From Polytrichum commune (lineage: Eukaryota; Streptophyta; Polytrichopsida; Polytrichales; Polytrichaceae): DNA of 64,000 nt. How positions within the stretch are numbered: the first letter of the stretch is position 1; every line of letters starts with the position of its first letter. Positions 12,501-25,000 of the stretch are shown here, piece after piece. Location: positions 7,010,501 to 7,074,500 of the forward strand of contig OX485808.1 in assembly GCA_950295325.1 (NCBI GenBank), given 5' to 3'. Position numbers and translations under genes: made by a program. Under the pieces are notes generated by a model, which was given only the letters and a program-made list of their open reading frames with translations, was not told the DNA's origin and did not search any database.

Positions 12501-15500
12501 GTAATGTCCTCGATTGCTGCCTGTAAAATACTTGAGATTAGGAACAAAGAGTCATCTTCCCAAACGGCAAAATCACGCAGAATTCAAGAGCAGGCCAGAT
12601 AAACATGGGCACTCAGGTAAACGAACCTCAATAACCATGTCAACATCTGAGAAATCGGAGTAATTCAGAGTACCCTTCACAAGATCAAGTGTCTTCTGAA
12701 TCTTTGCTTGATTCGAACTGCTTCTCCCCAGGCGAGCCTTGACATTGTCTATTATTTCAACAATTAGCACCATCAATAATTAAGATATCAATTTAGAACT
12801 GTGAAACACTGACTCTAATTCTGGAGGGTTGCACATAAATATATTGAAAAAACATGACACAGATCCGAGGGTTTAATCATTCCTGTTCTACAAAAATTCG
12901 AAAATATTTTTCTCTTCAATTTTGATACAGAACAATCTCAGTGAAAAGATTAACTACCTCTGATTCTGTCTAGCCCTGCTTGCAAGAAGTCTTTGTTCAA
13001 TTCCTTGAGGACAACTGAAATGCCATTGAGGATAAGTGCAGTTGCAATCCCAGAGCCCATAAGTCCTCCACCTATAACTCCCACAGACTTTATTTGATAC
13101 GGTTTTGAGCCATGGTCTGTCACACCTGGAATCTGGAAGCAATAAACACATAATTTTATTTGGAACTCAGAATATGAACTCAAGATGCTCAGAACAAACT
13201 GATAAATAGAATCAGCTGCCTCCTGTTGTTAGTTTGACCCTGACCCTAAGCATGCCCATTATCTTCTCTCTCTGACCATTTACTTGAAAGATGAAATACA
13301 AAATTGAAGCAATCGTGATCATGTCCAAACCTTAAAGGCAGCCCGTTGAGCAAAAAATATATGCATCAGTCCCTTCGCTGTGGGACTTGCTACCAGCATT
13401 GGAGATATCTCTTCTTCCTGAAAGAGATAAAGAGACAAAATAAATATAGATCTTGAATGTCCGAACAAGATGTTTGATGTAGCCAGCAAAAACCTACAAA
13501 CTTTCTACGCTTAAGTGTCCTTTTCTCATTAACGAAAATTGACTTTGATAACTTATGTATGAAATAATAAGATTCAGTACCTTTAGTGTGCCAGCCACTC
13601 CGCCATTGACGATGCCCTCCTCAATTGCATCCAACATCTTGAAGGGATGGGGCACATTACGATAAGTCTTCTTCGCTTTTTCTCGTGCTTGTTTCACAAT
13701 CTCCAAAGATTCCTCCAGTGAGCCCATACGATCAGTGAGAATAAGTGTCCTTCGCCAAGATTGCTTACCTGAAGCAATGTCTAGTGCATACTTTCTTGCA
13801 GTTGATACCAATTGTGCTACAGGGACAACAGCATCAACAAGCCCTGCGCCTCTCGCTTCCTCTGACATTATTGGCTTTGAAGACTGTACTGCCAAGCAGA
13901 TGAACGTTGATTGGCAATAAACATCAAAATCCCAAAAACATAACTATTGAAATATTTCTCATGTTTGGAGAACAAAAACTTTAACAACTCATTCTTAGAA
14001 CAGTGGCTCTTATCACTCTGTCTTGAACAAAGCACCAAAGCATTCAAGTGATCAAAATCCACTTCATGTTTGTCTGGATTGAAAGTATATCATCTTCCAG
14101 AAAAGAAAAGAAAATATATATATATATATATATATGAATGTATGAAACAGAGAGTGCCAAAGAACAAAGGCTAACAATGAGTTAAAAATCAAAATATACC
14201 AGCATCATATCAACAGCTTTCTGAAGCCCCACAAGTCGAGGTAGCCGCGCAGTACCTTCATAACAACACCATTACAAAGTAAAGAACAATATAGAGTCAA
14301 GTTGTTGGTACCAAAGAGTTAATTGAAGCAAGATGCCGAACCTTGCAAGGTGCATGGGACCTTCTCAAACTTCAATTTTCAAAAAGGTTGTGGTGCGCAG
14401 ACATGACAAGAGCTCCATCACATCTGGTGAATTCATTGCCTTGTTTGAAGTAACAACCAATTAAGAGCACAGAGAGCAGCAAGCTTACCACCAAGGCCAG
14501 GAATAATGCCAAGTGTCAACTCAGGCAGACCCAACTGTGTCTTAGGAGCAGCAATACGTGCATGGCAAGCCTAATTCAAACAAAGTGGTAAGGGTCAACC
14601 ACAACAAGATCGTCGTGAATTCTATATGCAAACGATTCCAAATACCTACAAACAATTAATATAAAGGAAGTAAATGCAAAACGAGAAGCCTCAAGCTAGC
14701 CAATAGGAATGGGTCCTTGGATGGTGAGTGCACCTACAGTATCACAGTACAAGAGTCATGTCTGAACTGCTACAGTGCTGCATGAATAATATTAATGAGA
14801 AAGCAAAGATGAGAAGTTATATTAGATTCCCGGAACTTGTTTTACCATTGCCAACTCCAAGCCACCACCAAGGGCAAATCCTTCAATTGCTGCTACAACA
14901 GGCTTTGGACCCCCTGTTTCAGAATCAGAAAAACAATCATTCCATTTGACAACCCTGCAAGATGAACTAATTTTCCTTGTCAAATGACATTACAAATAAA
15001 AACATTAGTAACTCAATTGCAAAGAGACCCACTACCCCAACCAAATTAAATTTCAACATTTGCTGATGCCTATATTCGATACACAATACTCCATACACAT
15101 TCCTGCCGGTTGACAATGCTGATTGCTTTTCTTTTATTCACAGGCTTTACAAAATGAAGCAGACTTGGAACTTTCATTACATACCTTCAATGATGTTATT
15201 GAAGAAGCTGGAACCACGGATGTAGGTGGGGTAAGAGGTTCTTTCTCCCTCTGCCATAATTGCACACAATGTGATAATCTCGCAAACAATGAAGTTGCCA
15301 GTGAAGGAAGATGAATTTTCTTCAAGAAGAGCAGCAACACCAAGACAAAGCTTGGGTTTTTATGTCATTACCTTTTTTGACACTTTGTAATGAACCAATA
15401 TCAGCACCTCCGCTAAATTTTCCATTTGCTCCTGCATTATAATAGTGCATACATCATATAAGGTCACTAAAATATACAGGCCAGAAGTAACTCCAAGTGC

Positions 15501-16302
15501 ATCATAGATTTGTGTCCATCAATGAAACCATACAACCATCTCAGACAAGATTGTATATGTAAAGTGATTAGGATCCATTTCCCCAGAAGCCATAGTTCAA
15601 GTCCAGAATAGAGACCCACTAAGTAAATATTTTTGCTTATATATTGGATGATTGTTGAAAATATTCAGGTCTCATATTGTCCAAGAATAAGAATCTTGGC
15701 ATCCATTATAAAAAGCTGACATGCTCAAAAACTATGCCGGGTATTCAAGGTTTTGAACAGAGATGTTTCTTTCTCCTTTCCTGCCCATGATCCTGATTTG
15801 CAAGATACTTATATACTGAGGAACAAATCACAAGATACAAGCATGTGGTACCTTTGATAACAATAGCCTTAACATTAGGCAAAGAGTGTGCCTCATTGCA
15901 CAGCTCCTTCAGCTGTGACATAACTGTCAATTACACAAATACAAAAGTCAACATTTGGACTTCAACTGTAGAAACCAATGTTGCAAGCCAAATTCTTATT
16001 ATCCCCTGTGACAACTATCAACACGTTGGGCTTTGATTGCGGTACATCCATTTAACATAACCCATGCGAGCATCTTATGTACATGCCTTGCAGTCAAACA
16101 TTTGCAATTCCCTGGCCAAGATGCAATTCCTAAACTTGGAGCTACATTACACAATTCTTCAGTAAGGACCAAAAGAGGAGAGGTGAAGAAAAAACTTACG
16201 AGAGTTGGGGCCAGCATTATCCAAGGAGTTAACAGGCGGTTTGTTTAACGTCAGAAGAGCAACACCATCATCCCCCACCTCCATGTGCACAACCCTTCCC
16301 AT
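9503..16302 (-). CDS. MFP2: Peroxisomal multifunctional protein (enoyl-CoA hydratase / L-3-hydroxyacyl-CoA dehydrogenase), 18 exons
   Basis: Plant MFP2/AIM1-type enzyme catalysing the hydratase and NAD-dependent dehydrogenase steps of peroxisomal fatty acid beta-oxidation. Coding exons (minus): 16302-16200, 15923-15852, 15431-15372, 15250-15185, 14913-14846, 14570-14489, 14255-14200, 13883-13581, 13417-13331, 13132-12958, 12748-12627, 12520-12357, 11712-11458, 11285-11164, 10889-10768, 10553-10405, 10069-9931, 9544-9503. All have GT-AG borders and matching phases, giving 728 residues (Arabidopsis paralogues have 721-725). The crotonase part shows FSGGAD, ALGGGLELAM (Glu120) and LPELTLGIIPG (Glu140). 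The dehydrogenase part shows VGVIGGGLMGSG (NAD fold, about 316-327) and GAHFFSPA (His450) with PLLEIVR (Glu462). The last 14-codon exon ends in SRL, a peroxisomal targeting signal. It appears fully functional; MFP2 versus AIM1 orthology is not decided. Confidence 0.93.
14113..14135 (+). repeat. (AT)n microsatellite in an MFP intron
   Basis: A plain TA dinucleotide run lying in the intron between exons 7 and 8 of the MFP gene. Confidence 0.9.
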
Positions 16303-16334
16303 GGTGACAACCCTCACTATTTTCTAAAATGAGA

Positions 16335-17623
16335 CTGCATAATGAAAACAACGATGTCAAATTAGACAATAATCAAGGCATTGACGACAAATTACAGATT
16401 CGATTATTGTGAAACCTCAATATCCCTTTGTTTACTTCAAGTACTTCATTGTTGACATACAGACTTGCGAGTAACGGAAAATCCTTTGAAAAACAAAGAA
16501 TATCCGAAAATCACCCCTGATCGTGGACCCTCGTAGTCTATTAGCTTACAGACTGGAGCTAGACGTCGATACAGTTCAAGACTCAATAAGACCTCTTGCA
16601 GGGTAAAATCTGGATGATTGAAAATATCTGCTGTTTTTTTTTTTAGGCCAATGACTTTAGGTTTCACTGATGAGGGGTTTAAGAGATTGCCAGCTCGAAG
16701 TCTCCATAACTGTGACAGGACCTGGAAAAAAATCGTCCTCCATTTACAAGAAAGGAAGACCCAGCATACAATGTGGATTGTATATCAATGTTAATCACCA
16801 AACCCAAAGATTGAAGGCTCACATGCCGTTCAGTCCTGCGATGAATTGCAACACAATTTAAATTGCGTATAGACCGCCAGAGTAGCTCAGTCATTCGGTT
16901 ATAGCACTTCGACGTGCTTGCAATATTGACGGCAGATTAATTTTTCAACAACGCAAGGGGCAAGCTCCCGAAGGAATGCCTCGAGAAAGTCTTGCAAATT
17001 CTTTGCGTTTCTTTCCGGAAACTCAAACCAAGAAGAATATAAAACGGAGCCTCAAGTGAGAAATATTACAGGATCCACGAGACTGATCAAAAAGATTACA
17101 AAAAATCGAAACCTCCAAACAGCAAATACCGGAGTTCCTCCAAAGCTTCAAATCAGCGTAGGTTCTGCCCTCTCCAATCGAGACAACAGACTCTCATCAC
17201 AAGACACATTCACTTACACGATACTCATAAAACCTGGTGCGGAAAATAACACATTCAAGCCCACAGTCACTCGGCAACACTTACCGGAGTTCGGAGGCTA
17301 TAGCTTACCGAGTTCCTTCCAGCTACGAAGCCAAAGGAAACAAATGAAGGAAACAACTTATATATATATATATACACAAGCTTCACATTTCTTACACGAT
17401 GAACATAAAATCTGGTGCGGAAAAACAAATTCAAGAGCACATTCGAAAACAGCAATAAATACATTACCGGCATCCGGAGGCGATTAGTTAGATTACCGAG
17501 TTCCTTCCAGCTACGAAGCCAGTCAAGGGAAAATGAAGGAAACCGATTCAGACATCTATTTAGCTTAAAACTTTCTCTCACACGACAGGATTAGAGAGGT
17601 TGCGGACAAAAATGCAAGCATAC
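16335..17623 (-). other. Intron in the 5' leader of the MFP gene
   Basis: On the minus strand a good donor (GAAG|GTATGC at 17624/17623) and an acceptor (TATGCAG|TC at 16335/16334) bracket this region. The acceptor sits 32 bases before the MFP start codon. A non-coding first exon would then lie at about 17624-17880, in a GC-richer stretch suited to a leader. First introns inside leaders are common in plant housekeeping genes. The intron contains an internal diverged duplication (17210-17550). The transcription start is inferred. Confidence 0.55.
17210..17550 (+). repeat. Diverged tandem duplication in the MFP leader intron
   Basis: The blocks CTGGTGCGGAAAA, TTACCGG..CGGAGGC and CCGAGTTCCTTCCAGCTACG occur once in 17210-17340 and again in 17388-17530 in the same order, with differences between them. 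The second copy is a little longer. The best-preserved part is the stretch ending GCTACGAAGCCA. It also contains a short (TA)n run at 17359-17374. Confidence 0.7.
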
Positions 17624-17880
17624 CTTCGAACCGCAGCAACGAAGGATTAGAAAATTTCTTCCCCAACTGCGCAAGAGCAGGAACAGAATTGGAATGAATG
17701 CGTCCGTGCGTGCGTTTGTTGTGTGTCTGTATCTCGGTCTTTCTTGCTCCGGAGGACTCGCAGGAGACCGAAGGACAAGAACAAGAAAATGATGCTCCAA
17801 ATTGCTTGCGACCCCATAAAGGTTTCTTTCGTTTCCACACGAACGGCACAGATCTCTCCACCGTTTTAGTGGACGGCTAG

Positions 17881-19027
17881 ATTCCCACTTCGATTAAAGA
17901 AATCTTTCGGGGACCTTAGCCGCTTGCTTACGTGTCGCTACGTATGAAGAACGGCAAAAGTGTTGCGTGCCATGTCGGATTCGCGGTGGTTTGGCCTCTG
18001 GGGACTTGGATAGGTAGGTGAGATGAATGATGACTTTCATGACACAATCCATGTGCTACACTAAACCATTTGTATTTTGGGGGTCACCATACAAACTCCA
18101 TGGGTCTCAGTTTAAAACCTCTGGATCAATAGGATCGCTTGAGTTCAGAGTTTCTTTGGTCTTGGACCCTAGTGTTGTTCAGGGCATTAGAGGGCAAAGT
18201 ACGTTTATCATTTTATTGTTGTAACCAAGGTGGTGATCACCGTCATGGGAATATTCATATTCCACAAATCAGTTGAATATAATTTGAATATGATTCATAT
18301 TTTACAAAATAAAAAATTCAATCATTTGAGATACAAGTTTTTTGAGAATTTGAAATAACTAGATTATCATTATCTTTATGGCACATTCACATCTATGAAA
18401 TACAAAATAAAAAGTAGCTACTTTATGGAAAGATTTTAATTGTTTTGAATCTTTAATCGAGCAAGCTAATTGTACAAGAAAACTAAACATGTTGACGGGG
18501 GAAAAAAGGTTTATGGTTAAATTATTAATAATAGCATCATTGGGTAGATGATATATTTGCTTATGGTAGTTTGAATAGGTGGGTGTCACTTCTTCACAAG
18601 AGTACATTTTACTTCTCACCCTAGCTTAACATAAAACAAAGGTTCACTCACTAGTGTTTGCAACTCTCTATCCCCTCTTCTCTTTATTGCATGCACACCA
18701 AATTTGCACCCAACCCAATCCATCCTCCTCTTCACTTTATATTTCCTCTTTCCATCCTTAGAGCAAGCACACTCACCCTACACATACATCCGCATTTTTG
18801 TTTGTTTTTTTCATCTGCAATGCAGATGCAAGGGAAGTGCCTTGCTCATGCTTGCATATTGCATATATGGATGATAATTAATGCATAGTTGGTTAACCCG
18901 CTTGCATATAGACTTGAAATGTAGGGCCATGTAATGAATGAGACAAACTACTTTACTATGGATTTACAAGCACTTCAATATGCCCTTACTCGGGTGTACC
19001 TTTGCACTTCCCATGTTTAACTTTGCA
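17881..19027. other. Intergenic DNA between the MFP promoter and a foldback element
   Basis: Nothing recognisable as a gene. The 200 bases next to 17880 presumably carry the MFP promoter, but no clear TATA box stood out. The 18640-18800 stretch is pyrimidine-rich on the plus strand, without a coding frame of interest. Confidence 0.5.
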
Positions 19028-19605
19028 TGTCAATGAATGAGGGAGAATTGATAGCTAGTTGTTGATGAACTAGTTGAGTTTGAGAAATAACATGTTGAAG
19101 TCCAAGACTTCAAGAAAAATTACCAATCATTTTAGAGGAATCTATAGAATGTGCTTCCAACTAAACAAAGAAAAACCAACATATTTCAACATTTAACCGG
19201 TTAGACTTGGAAACACTAGGATCTTGATCAATTATGCTCCAAATTCTCCCTGGACACTACTATTGAAGGATTTCTTTTTTAATGTGAAGTTATTAACATT
19301 GAATGGGGAGAAATTCCATGTGAACCGATTTAGTGTCCAGGGAAGATTTTTGAACATTATCAGTCAAAATCCTAGTGTTTCCAAGTCCAACCGAGTACAT
19401 GTCTGGATCTTTCAGTTTGTCTACTTTAATGTAAGGCATATTCCATGAATTCCTCTAAAACGATTGGTAATTTCCTTGAAGTATTGAACTTCAATTGGTT
19501 ATTTCTCAAACTCAACGGGTTCGTTTGAAGTCTTAAACTTCAATCGGTTATTTTTCAACCTCAATTGGTTCATCCACAACCAAAGGTCAATTCTCCTCGG
19601 TCATT
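19028..19605. mobile_element. Foldback-type MITE with ~200-bp terminal inverted repeats
   Basis: The left half (about 19028-19245) is repeated in reverse complement in the right half (about 19335-19605). Paired blocks include GAGTTTGAGAAATAAC with GTTATTTCTCAAACTC, TTTTAGAGGAAT with ATTCCTCTAAAA, and CTTGGAAACACTAGGAT with ATCCTAGTGTTTCCAAG. The right arm carries an extra partial duplication of the CAATtGGTTATTTcTCAAcCTCAA block. No coding frame is present. Exact ends and target duplication were not resolved. A half copy lies in an intron at 34010-34250. Confidence 0.7.
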
Positions 19606-19866
19606 GAACCCAATTGAGAACCCCCTTTCCTATAATCTCAACCGGTTAAAGTGCTTGATCAATTAGTTCTTGCCTAACACTCCCAAATCACATGGTTGAA
19701 TGCTATCTAGTTACAATGCAAGACGAGTGGCAGTTTTTCATGGGTCTACATTTGCATCCTAGATGGAAGGCCACCATTTGTGCATGCATGCAAATGCAAA
19801 TCCAGGAACAACTAGACTTGCTCTTACACCTCCACCTATTTTGTTACAACTATTGCAAATGTGAAA

Positions 19867-19871
19867 CACAT
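19867..19871. repeat. Target site duplication CACAT (left)
   Basis: CACAT immediately before the left LTR matches CACAT at 31320-31324 just after the right LTR. This is a 5-bp duplication, the length made by Ty3/gypsy integrases. Confidence 0.93.
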
Positions 19872-21990
19872 TGTGAGGCCAAACCCCCCACCCTTAAGCG
19901 TCCGTAGTCCGAGTAGTGGGTTTGGGCTCACATTCCTCCGCGGTATTGGATTTGGACTTGGATGAGTCCATAGTGCAAGGTTCACCCTTCAAGTGGTCTT
20001 GGATTTAACTGGAATTTCACTTTTAACAACTCAATGTACGATTTCAATACGTATGTGGAGAATGCACAAGTTAACTATGTTATTTTAACCTCCTTATGCT
20101 CGGGTGCTATTTTGTCTTTGTTTGCTTCTAACGTCCATCCGGCTGCTTTAGCTACACAAGCCCTTAAGGATATCCCTCTCCTAAATGGAGTCCGTGCCGT
20201 TGACTCTATACTACCACTTGAACTATCACTTGTGTATTCCGTATCGCTACTATAAGAGGTCTCACTTGGTGTCTCCATACCGTACATAAGCCTTTAAGTA
20301 TTAAGAAATACTTATGTGACTTATGTCAATCTCTCCCTCGCACCTTTGGTCTTTGCTTCCTTTGTCTTGCCATCGCGAGAGTGCTCCACATTCTCCATTA
20401 AGTTGTGCACGTGGTTTATTTTTAAAGAGAGGATGCAAGTGTTAAAAAAAACACTATTCTCTATAGTCAATCTCAAATATATTTACTTGTGAAAGCCACA
20501 CATAACACTAACTAGCATAATGTAACTAACTACTTGTCTATGAGCTAATTAGGTAGGCTATCTACTAAGCTCCTTCATGAACCCATCTCTTTACTTTCTA
20601 ATTACATAAACCTAGCTCCTTCATAAACCCAGCTCCTTCATAAACCCAGCTTCTTAGCTTCTAACTAAACAAACCCAGCTCCTTCATAAACCCAGCTCCT
20701 TCATGAACCCAGCTCCTTAGCTTCTAACTAAACAAACCCAGGTCCTTCATAAACCCAGGTCCTTCATGAACCCACAACTTTGTAGTTGTAATCCCCAACT
20801 ACCTCACTAATTATTCAAGCCCTTAACTAATCTTCCTACCTAATTTCCCTAATTCTACTAACAACCCCTTTCTAATCACACAATTCTTCTCTAATCCTAA
20901 AATCCTAAAATCCTAGAGAGGAGAGGGGGAGAGAGAATTTCCTAACTTCACTAAGACTAACTAATCCACACAAGTATATTTTTGCACTCATCACAACATC
21001 AAGTGCTCAACTCTTAAACATGGAACTTGCAACCACGTGTATTCAAAACATGAACTTTAAGTACCACAAATTGGAATCATGAATTAACTTTAAAATCCTT
21101 CACGTCAACACTAATTCTACCAAGAGGTCAAGCCCTCTTCAAGGCTAACAAGCCTTGGCTCTCAAACTAAAAACTAAGCACACACATGTGCTCCAATATG
21201 GCTTCCCACACCCACACTTATAATTCGTGGGGTGCCTTGGAGCACAAAGGAAAGAGAGGATGAGTGAGGGAAGAATGAGGGATTATATAGTAAGCTTGAG
21301 GGGGTGAGCACCCTCAAGGCTCACGATAAGCCCTTGAGATTTCCTCCTACTTAGTAGGCGCCAATCCTATCTTCTAAGCCTTCCTCCCTCAAATGATCAA
21401 CAAGGATCCTAATTCGAACATTTAACTAGCCTTGGCTTTCTACCTACCACACTTTACCAAACTTGGGATGCTTCAACCCAAACTTAGCCTCCTTCGCTTT
21501 CCGCCGCCATAACTTTCTCCCCTTACTTTCCCAAATCGTCGCTCACCACTTAATTCAAACCACGATGCTTAACTCGTGATTTGATTGGTGCTTTGAGAAT
21601 TTGCTTATCCTCCACCTTGCATTCTTCCTTGGGCCTTCCCCATTAAGTGGCCATGATGAGGTGGTCCACTTGTGCGCTCCATATGATCCTCCATTCATCC
21701 CAATTCGAATGCACTTGCCTCTTGAGTCACTTTGGTTGTCTCCATCCATTTGTACTAGCCTACTCACTAACTACTCAATCCAAGTTCTCCTTACCTATCC
21801 TCATTCACTCAAATCCTTCCGAAGGTAAAAACACAATAACAACTCACATCCTAGCCTCTTACAACATGGTACTTCTAAGACTAACATTTCACTCTTTTTA
21901 TATTTTTGTGAAGTAACATGCTACTTCAAAGTGCATCAACTAACGTTTCAGGGGTCTAAGACTAAATGTGGGCACCCTTTTGGGCTCACA
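19872..21990 (-). repeat. 3' LTR of the Ty3/gypsy element
   Basis: Starts TGTGAGGCC and ends GGGCTCACA on the plus strand, so the ends form the usual TG...CA with a 6-bp inverted repeat TGTGAG/CTCACA. It matches 29201-31319 in length and in all compared sequence. It includes an array of AACCCAGCTCCTTCATaA-like units at about 20571-20775 and a TATA-like motif on the minus strand at 21282-21291. Confidence 0.95.
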
Positions 21991-22051
21991 TAATTGGCGA
22001 CCATCGGGGAATGAATCCAAACATCTCTTGCTCCAAGGGTAAGTTGCCTAG

Positions 22052-25000
22052 TCAAGCTCGGTACTCCTTACATCTACTTCCCGATGTACGGGTAGGAAAG
22101 AGCTCACCATTCAACGTTTCCAATTGAATTGAATTATTAGGAAAGACCTCATAGACAAGGTAAGGTCCTAACCATACCGCATTGAATTTCGCCGGAAATT
22201 CAAGCTTTCGTGCGTCTTGAATCATGACCATCATTCCCGGTGTTAGGGCCCTTCTCTTATGTCGTTTGTCGAAAGTAATCTTTCTCCTTCTTTGGATTGC
22301 CTCAATATGTTGAGCCGCCATTCTCCTCCCTTCGTCAAGTGCTTCCAAATCGGTTAGTCGATTTCGTAAGGATTGACTTTCGGCAAGTCTCGTACTCACG
22401 GCCACCCTAAGTGACTCGACTTCATATTCGATTGGTAGTGTCGCTTCAAGACCATAGACTAAGGAAAATGGTGTAGCACGCGTAGTTACCTTATAGGTTG
22501 TACGGTATGCCCAAAGTGCCGCCGTTAGTTTCGTATCCCAATCCCGCTTCGAGTCTATAACCGTCTTGCGTAGTATACTCACCAAAATTCCGTTAACCCT
22601 TTCCGTTTGTCCATTGGTTTGTGGGTGGTAGGGAGTAGTCTTCCGGTGATCAATTTTAAATTTCTCTGTCATCTCTCGAATCAAGTCATTCAAAAAGTGA
22701 GTACCCCTATCGCTTACTAGGATCTTCGGCACCCCGAACCGCGAAATTATGTTTTCGTACATAAATGTTGCCGCGTGTTCCGCCGTGTCGGTCTTCACCG
22801 CTTTGGCTTCCGCCCACTTGGTGAGGTACTCGGTTGCCACCACAATATATTTCATTCCTTTTGAAGATTGGGGATGGACCTCACCCACATAGTCGATGCC
22901 CCATTTTTCGAAAGGAATTAAGGGTAATGATACATGTAAAGGCATCTCCATTCTAAGGTCGTTTCGGGCATACCGTTGGCAAGCGTCGCATTTCCTTACA
23001 TAGTCATGGGCGTCCTTAAATAGTGTAGGCCAAAAGTAGCCCGCTCTAAGTATTTTTTGCCCGGTGAGTTGACCCGAGAAGTGACCGCCGCAAGCGCTAT
23101 CGTGGCAAGCGATTAAAATCGCTTCAACCTCCGTTTTTGACACGCATCGTCGTAAAATACCATCGGACCCCCTTCTAAACAACCTATGGCCCACTACAAC
23201 AAATTGCCTACTATTTACCCTCACCTTCCTTCTCTCTTCTTTTGTCCACTCTTTGGGCAACTTGTGGGTTGTTAGAAATTCCACTATGCCCGCATACCAC
23301 TCCGGTGTAGAAGTGACCACAAAGAGGCTATCATCTACTAACATATCATTTACCGGATTTTTTCCTATCTCCTCCGACAACCTAGACAAGTGGTCCGCTT
23401 GTAAATGCATACGACCCGGTTTATATTCCACCGTGTAGTCGAATTCTTCTAATAACAAAACCCACCTAGCTAACCTACCACTTAACTCCGCCTTGTTAAT
23501 TAGATACTTGATAGCCATGTGGTCAACAAAAAATACAACCGGGTTGCATATGAGGTAATGTCTAAACTTTTTAACGGAAAACACCATGGCTAGGCACTCC
23601 CTCTCCGTTGTAGAGTAGTTTCTTTCGGCGGGGGTCAATTGCTTACTCGCATAAGCTATAGGTTGATCCTTCTCTTTTTCTCCCGTTGCTTGACAAAGCG
23701 CACTCCCTATTGCCACATTACTAGCATCACAATAGACGTGAAAATGTTTACCCCAATTGGGTGGTATCAACACCGGATAGGTGCTCAACCTATCCCGCAA
23801 TTCCTCAAAGGCTTTTTGACAAGCATCCGTCCACTCGAATTTGACATCATTTTTGAGCAAATGGGTAATGGGCACCGCTATCTTTGAAAAATTAGGAATA
23901 AGTTCCCGGTACCATCCCACATGTCCTAACAACTTAGAGATCCCCTTGGAATTGGTTGGAGTTGCCAAGTCGCTTATGGCCGCAATCTTATCCGGATCGG
24001 GTTCTCTACCTTTCTCACTAACAACATAACCCAACAACACTCCCTTATTCACTCCCAAAAATGTCTTATCCGGGTTCAATGCTAACCTCATCTTCCTACA
24101 CCTAACCAATGCCTCCCTAACACAATGTAGGTGATCATCCACATTACTTTGTGTGCTAAAATCATCCACAAAGACGGTCATGGATTTGAACAACAAGTCG
24201 GTGAAGATATACATTACTAATCGTTGGAAAGTAGCCGGGGCATTACATAACCCAAATGGCATCACTACCCACACAAAAGTACCCCAAGGTGTAGTAAAAG
24301 CCGTTTTATGGATATCTTGGAGGGCTATGGAAATTTGATTATAACCCGCATACCCATCCATAAAGGTATATCGCGAATGACCTCCAACCTCCTCAAGCAA
24401 CAAGGTGATAAAAGGTAAGGGGAAGTGATCCTTTTGTGTGCACGAATTCAATTTCCTATAGTCGACACAAACCCTTAATTTCCCATTTTTTTTCTTTACT
24501 AAGACCATAGGAGAAACCCAATCCGTGATTTCCACCGGCTTGATAAACCCGGCCTTCAATAACCTTTCCAATTCCGCTTTCACCAACAATTGCAATTGAG
24601 GATTCATCCTCCTCTCCTTTTGTCTAATTGGCCTCGCCCCCGGAATTAAAGGAATCCGGTGCTCTACCATTTCCCTAGGAATTCCCTTAAGCTCATCGTA
24701 GGACCATGCAAAAGTATCACTAAACTCATCCACCAAATTGCTATACTCCCTAACCTCTTTCTCCCCCAATTTGGAGCCCATCTTCATTTGTCGGGTTTTT
24801 CCATTCTTTAATTTCACATCCACGTACCGCCAATCCGCTTCCGACACATGTGCTTGTTCCTCTTTGTTCCGATACCAATCGGAAGGCACATTGGGGTAAT
24901 CTTTCACATCTTGACCTACAACTATCCCCGTAGACGTGGTCTTGAAATGTAAAGGCTCCTCCAATTTCGATGACTCAATAATCACATCCTCCTCTTGAGT

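Noticed and set aside
16866-16935. tRNA-like stretch GAGTAGCTCAGTCATTCGG resembling a tRNA D-arm/A box
   Set aside because: No anticodon stem, T-arm (GGTTCGAATCC-type B box) or acceptor pairing follows. It is probably chance.
20034-20287. Short open frames within the LTRs (repeated at +9329)
   Set aside because: They occur in untranslated LTR sequence, have no domain and repeat only because the LTRs are duplicated.
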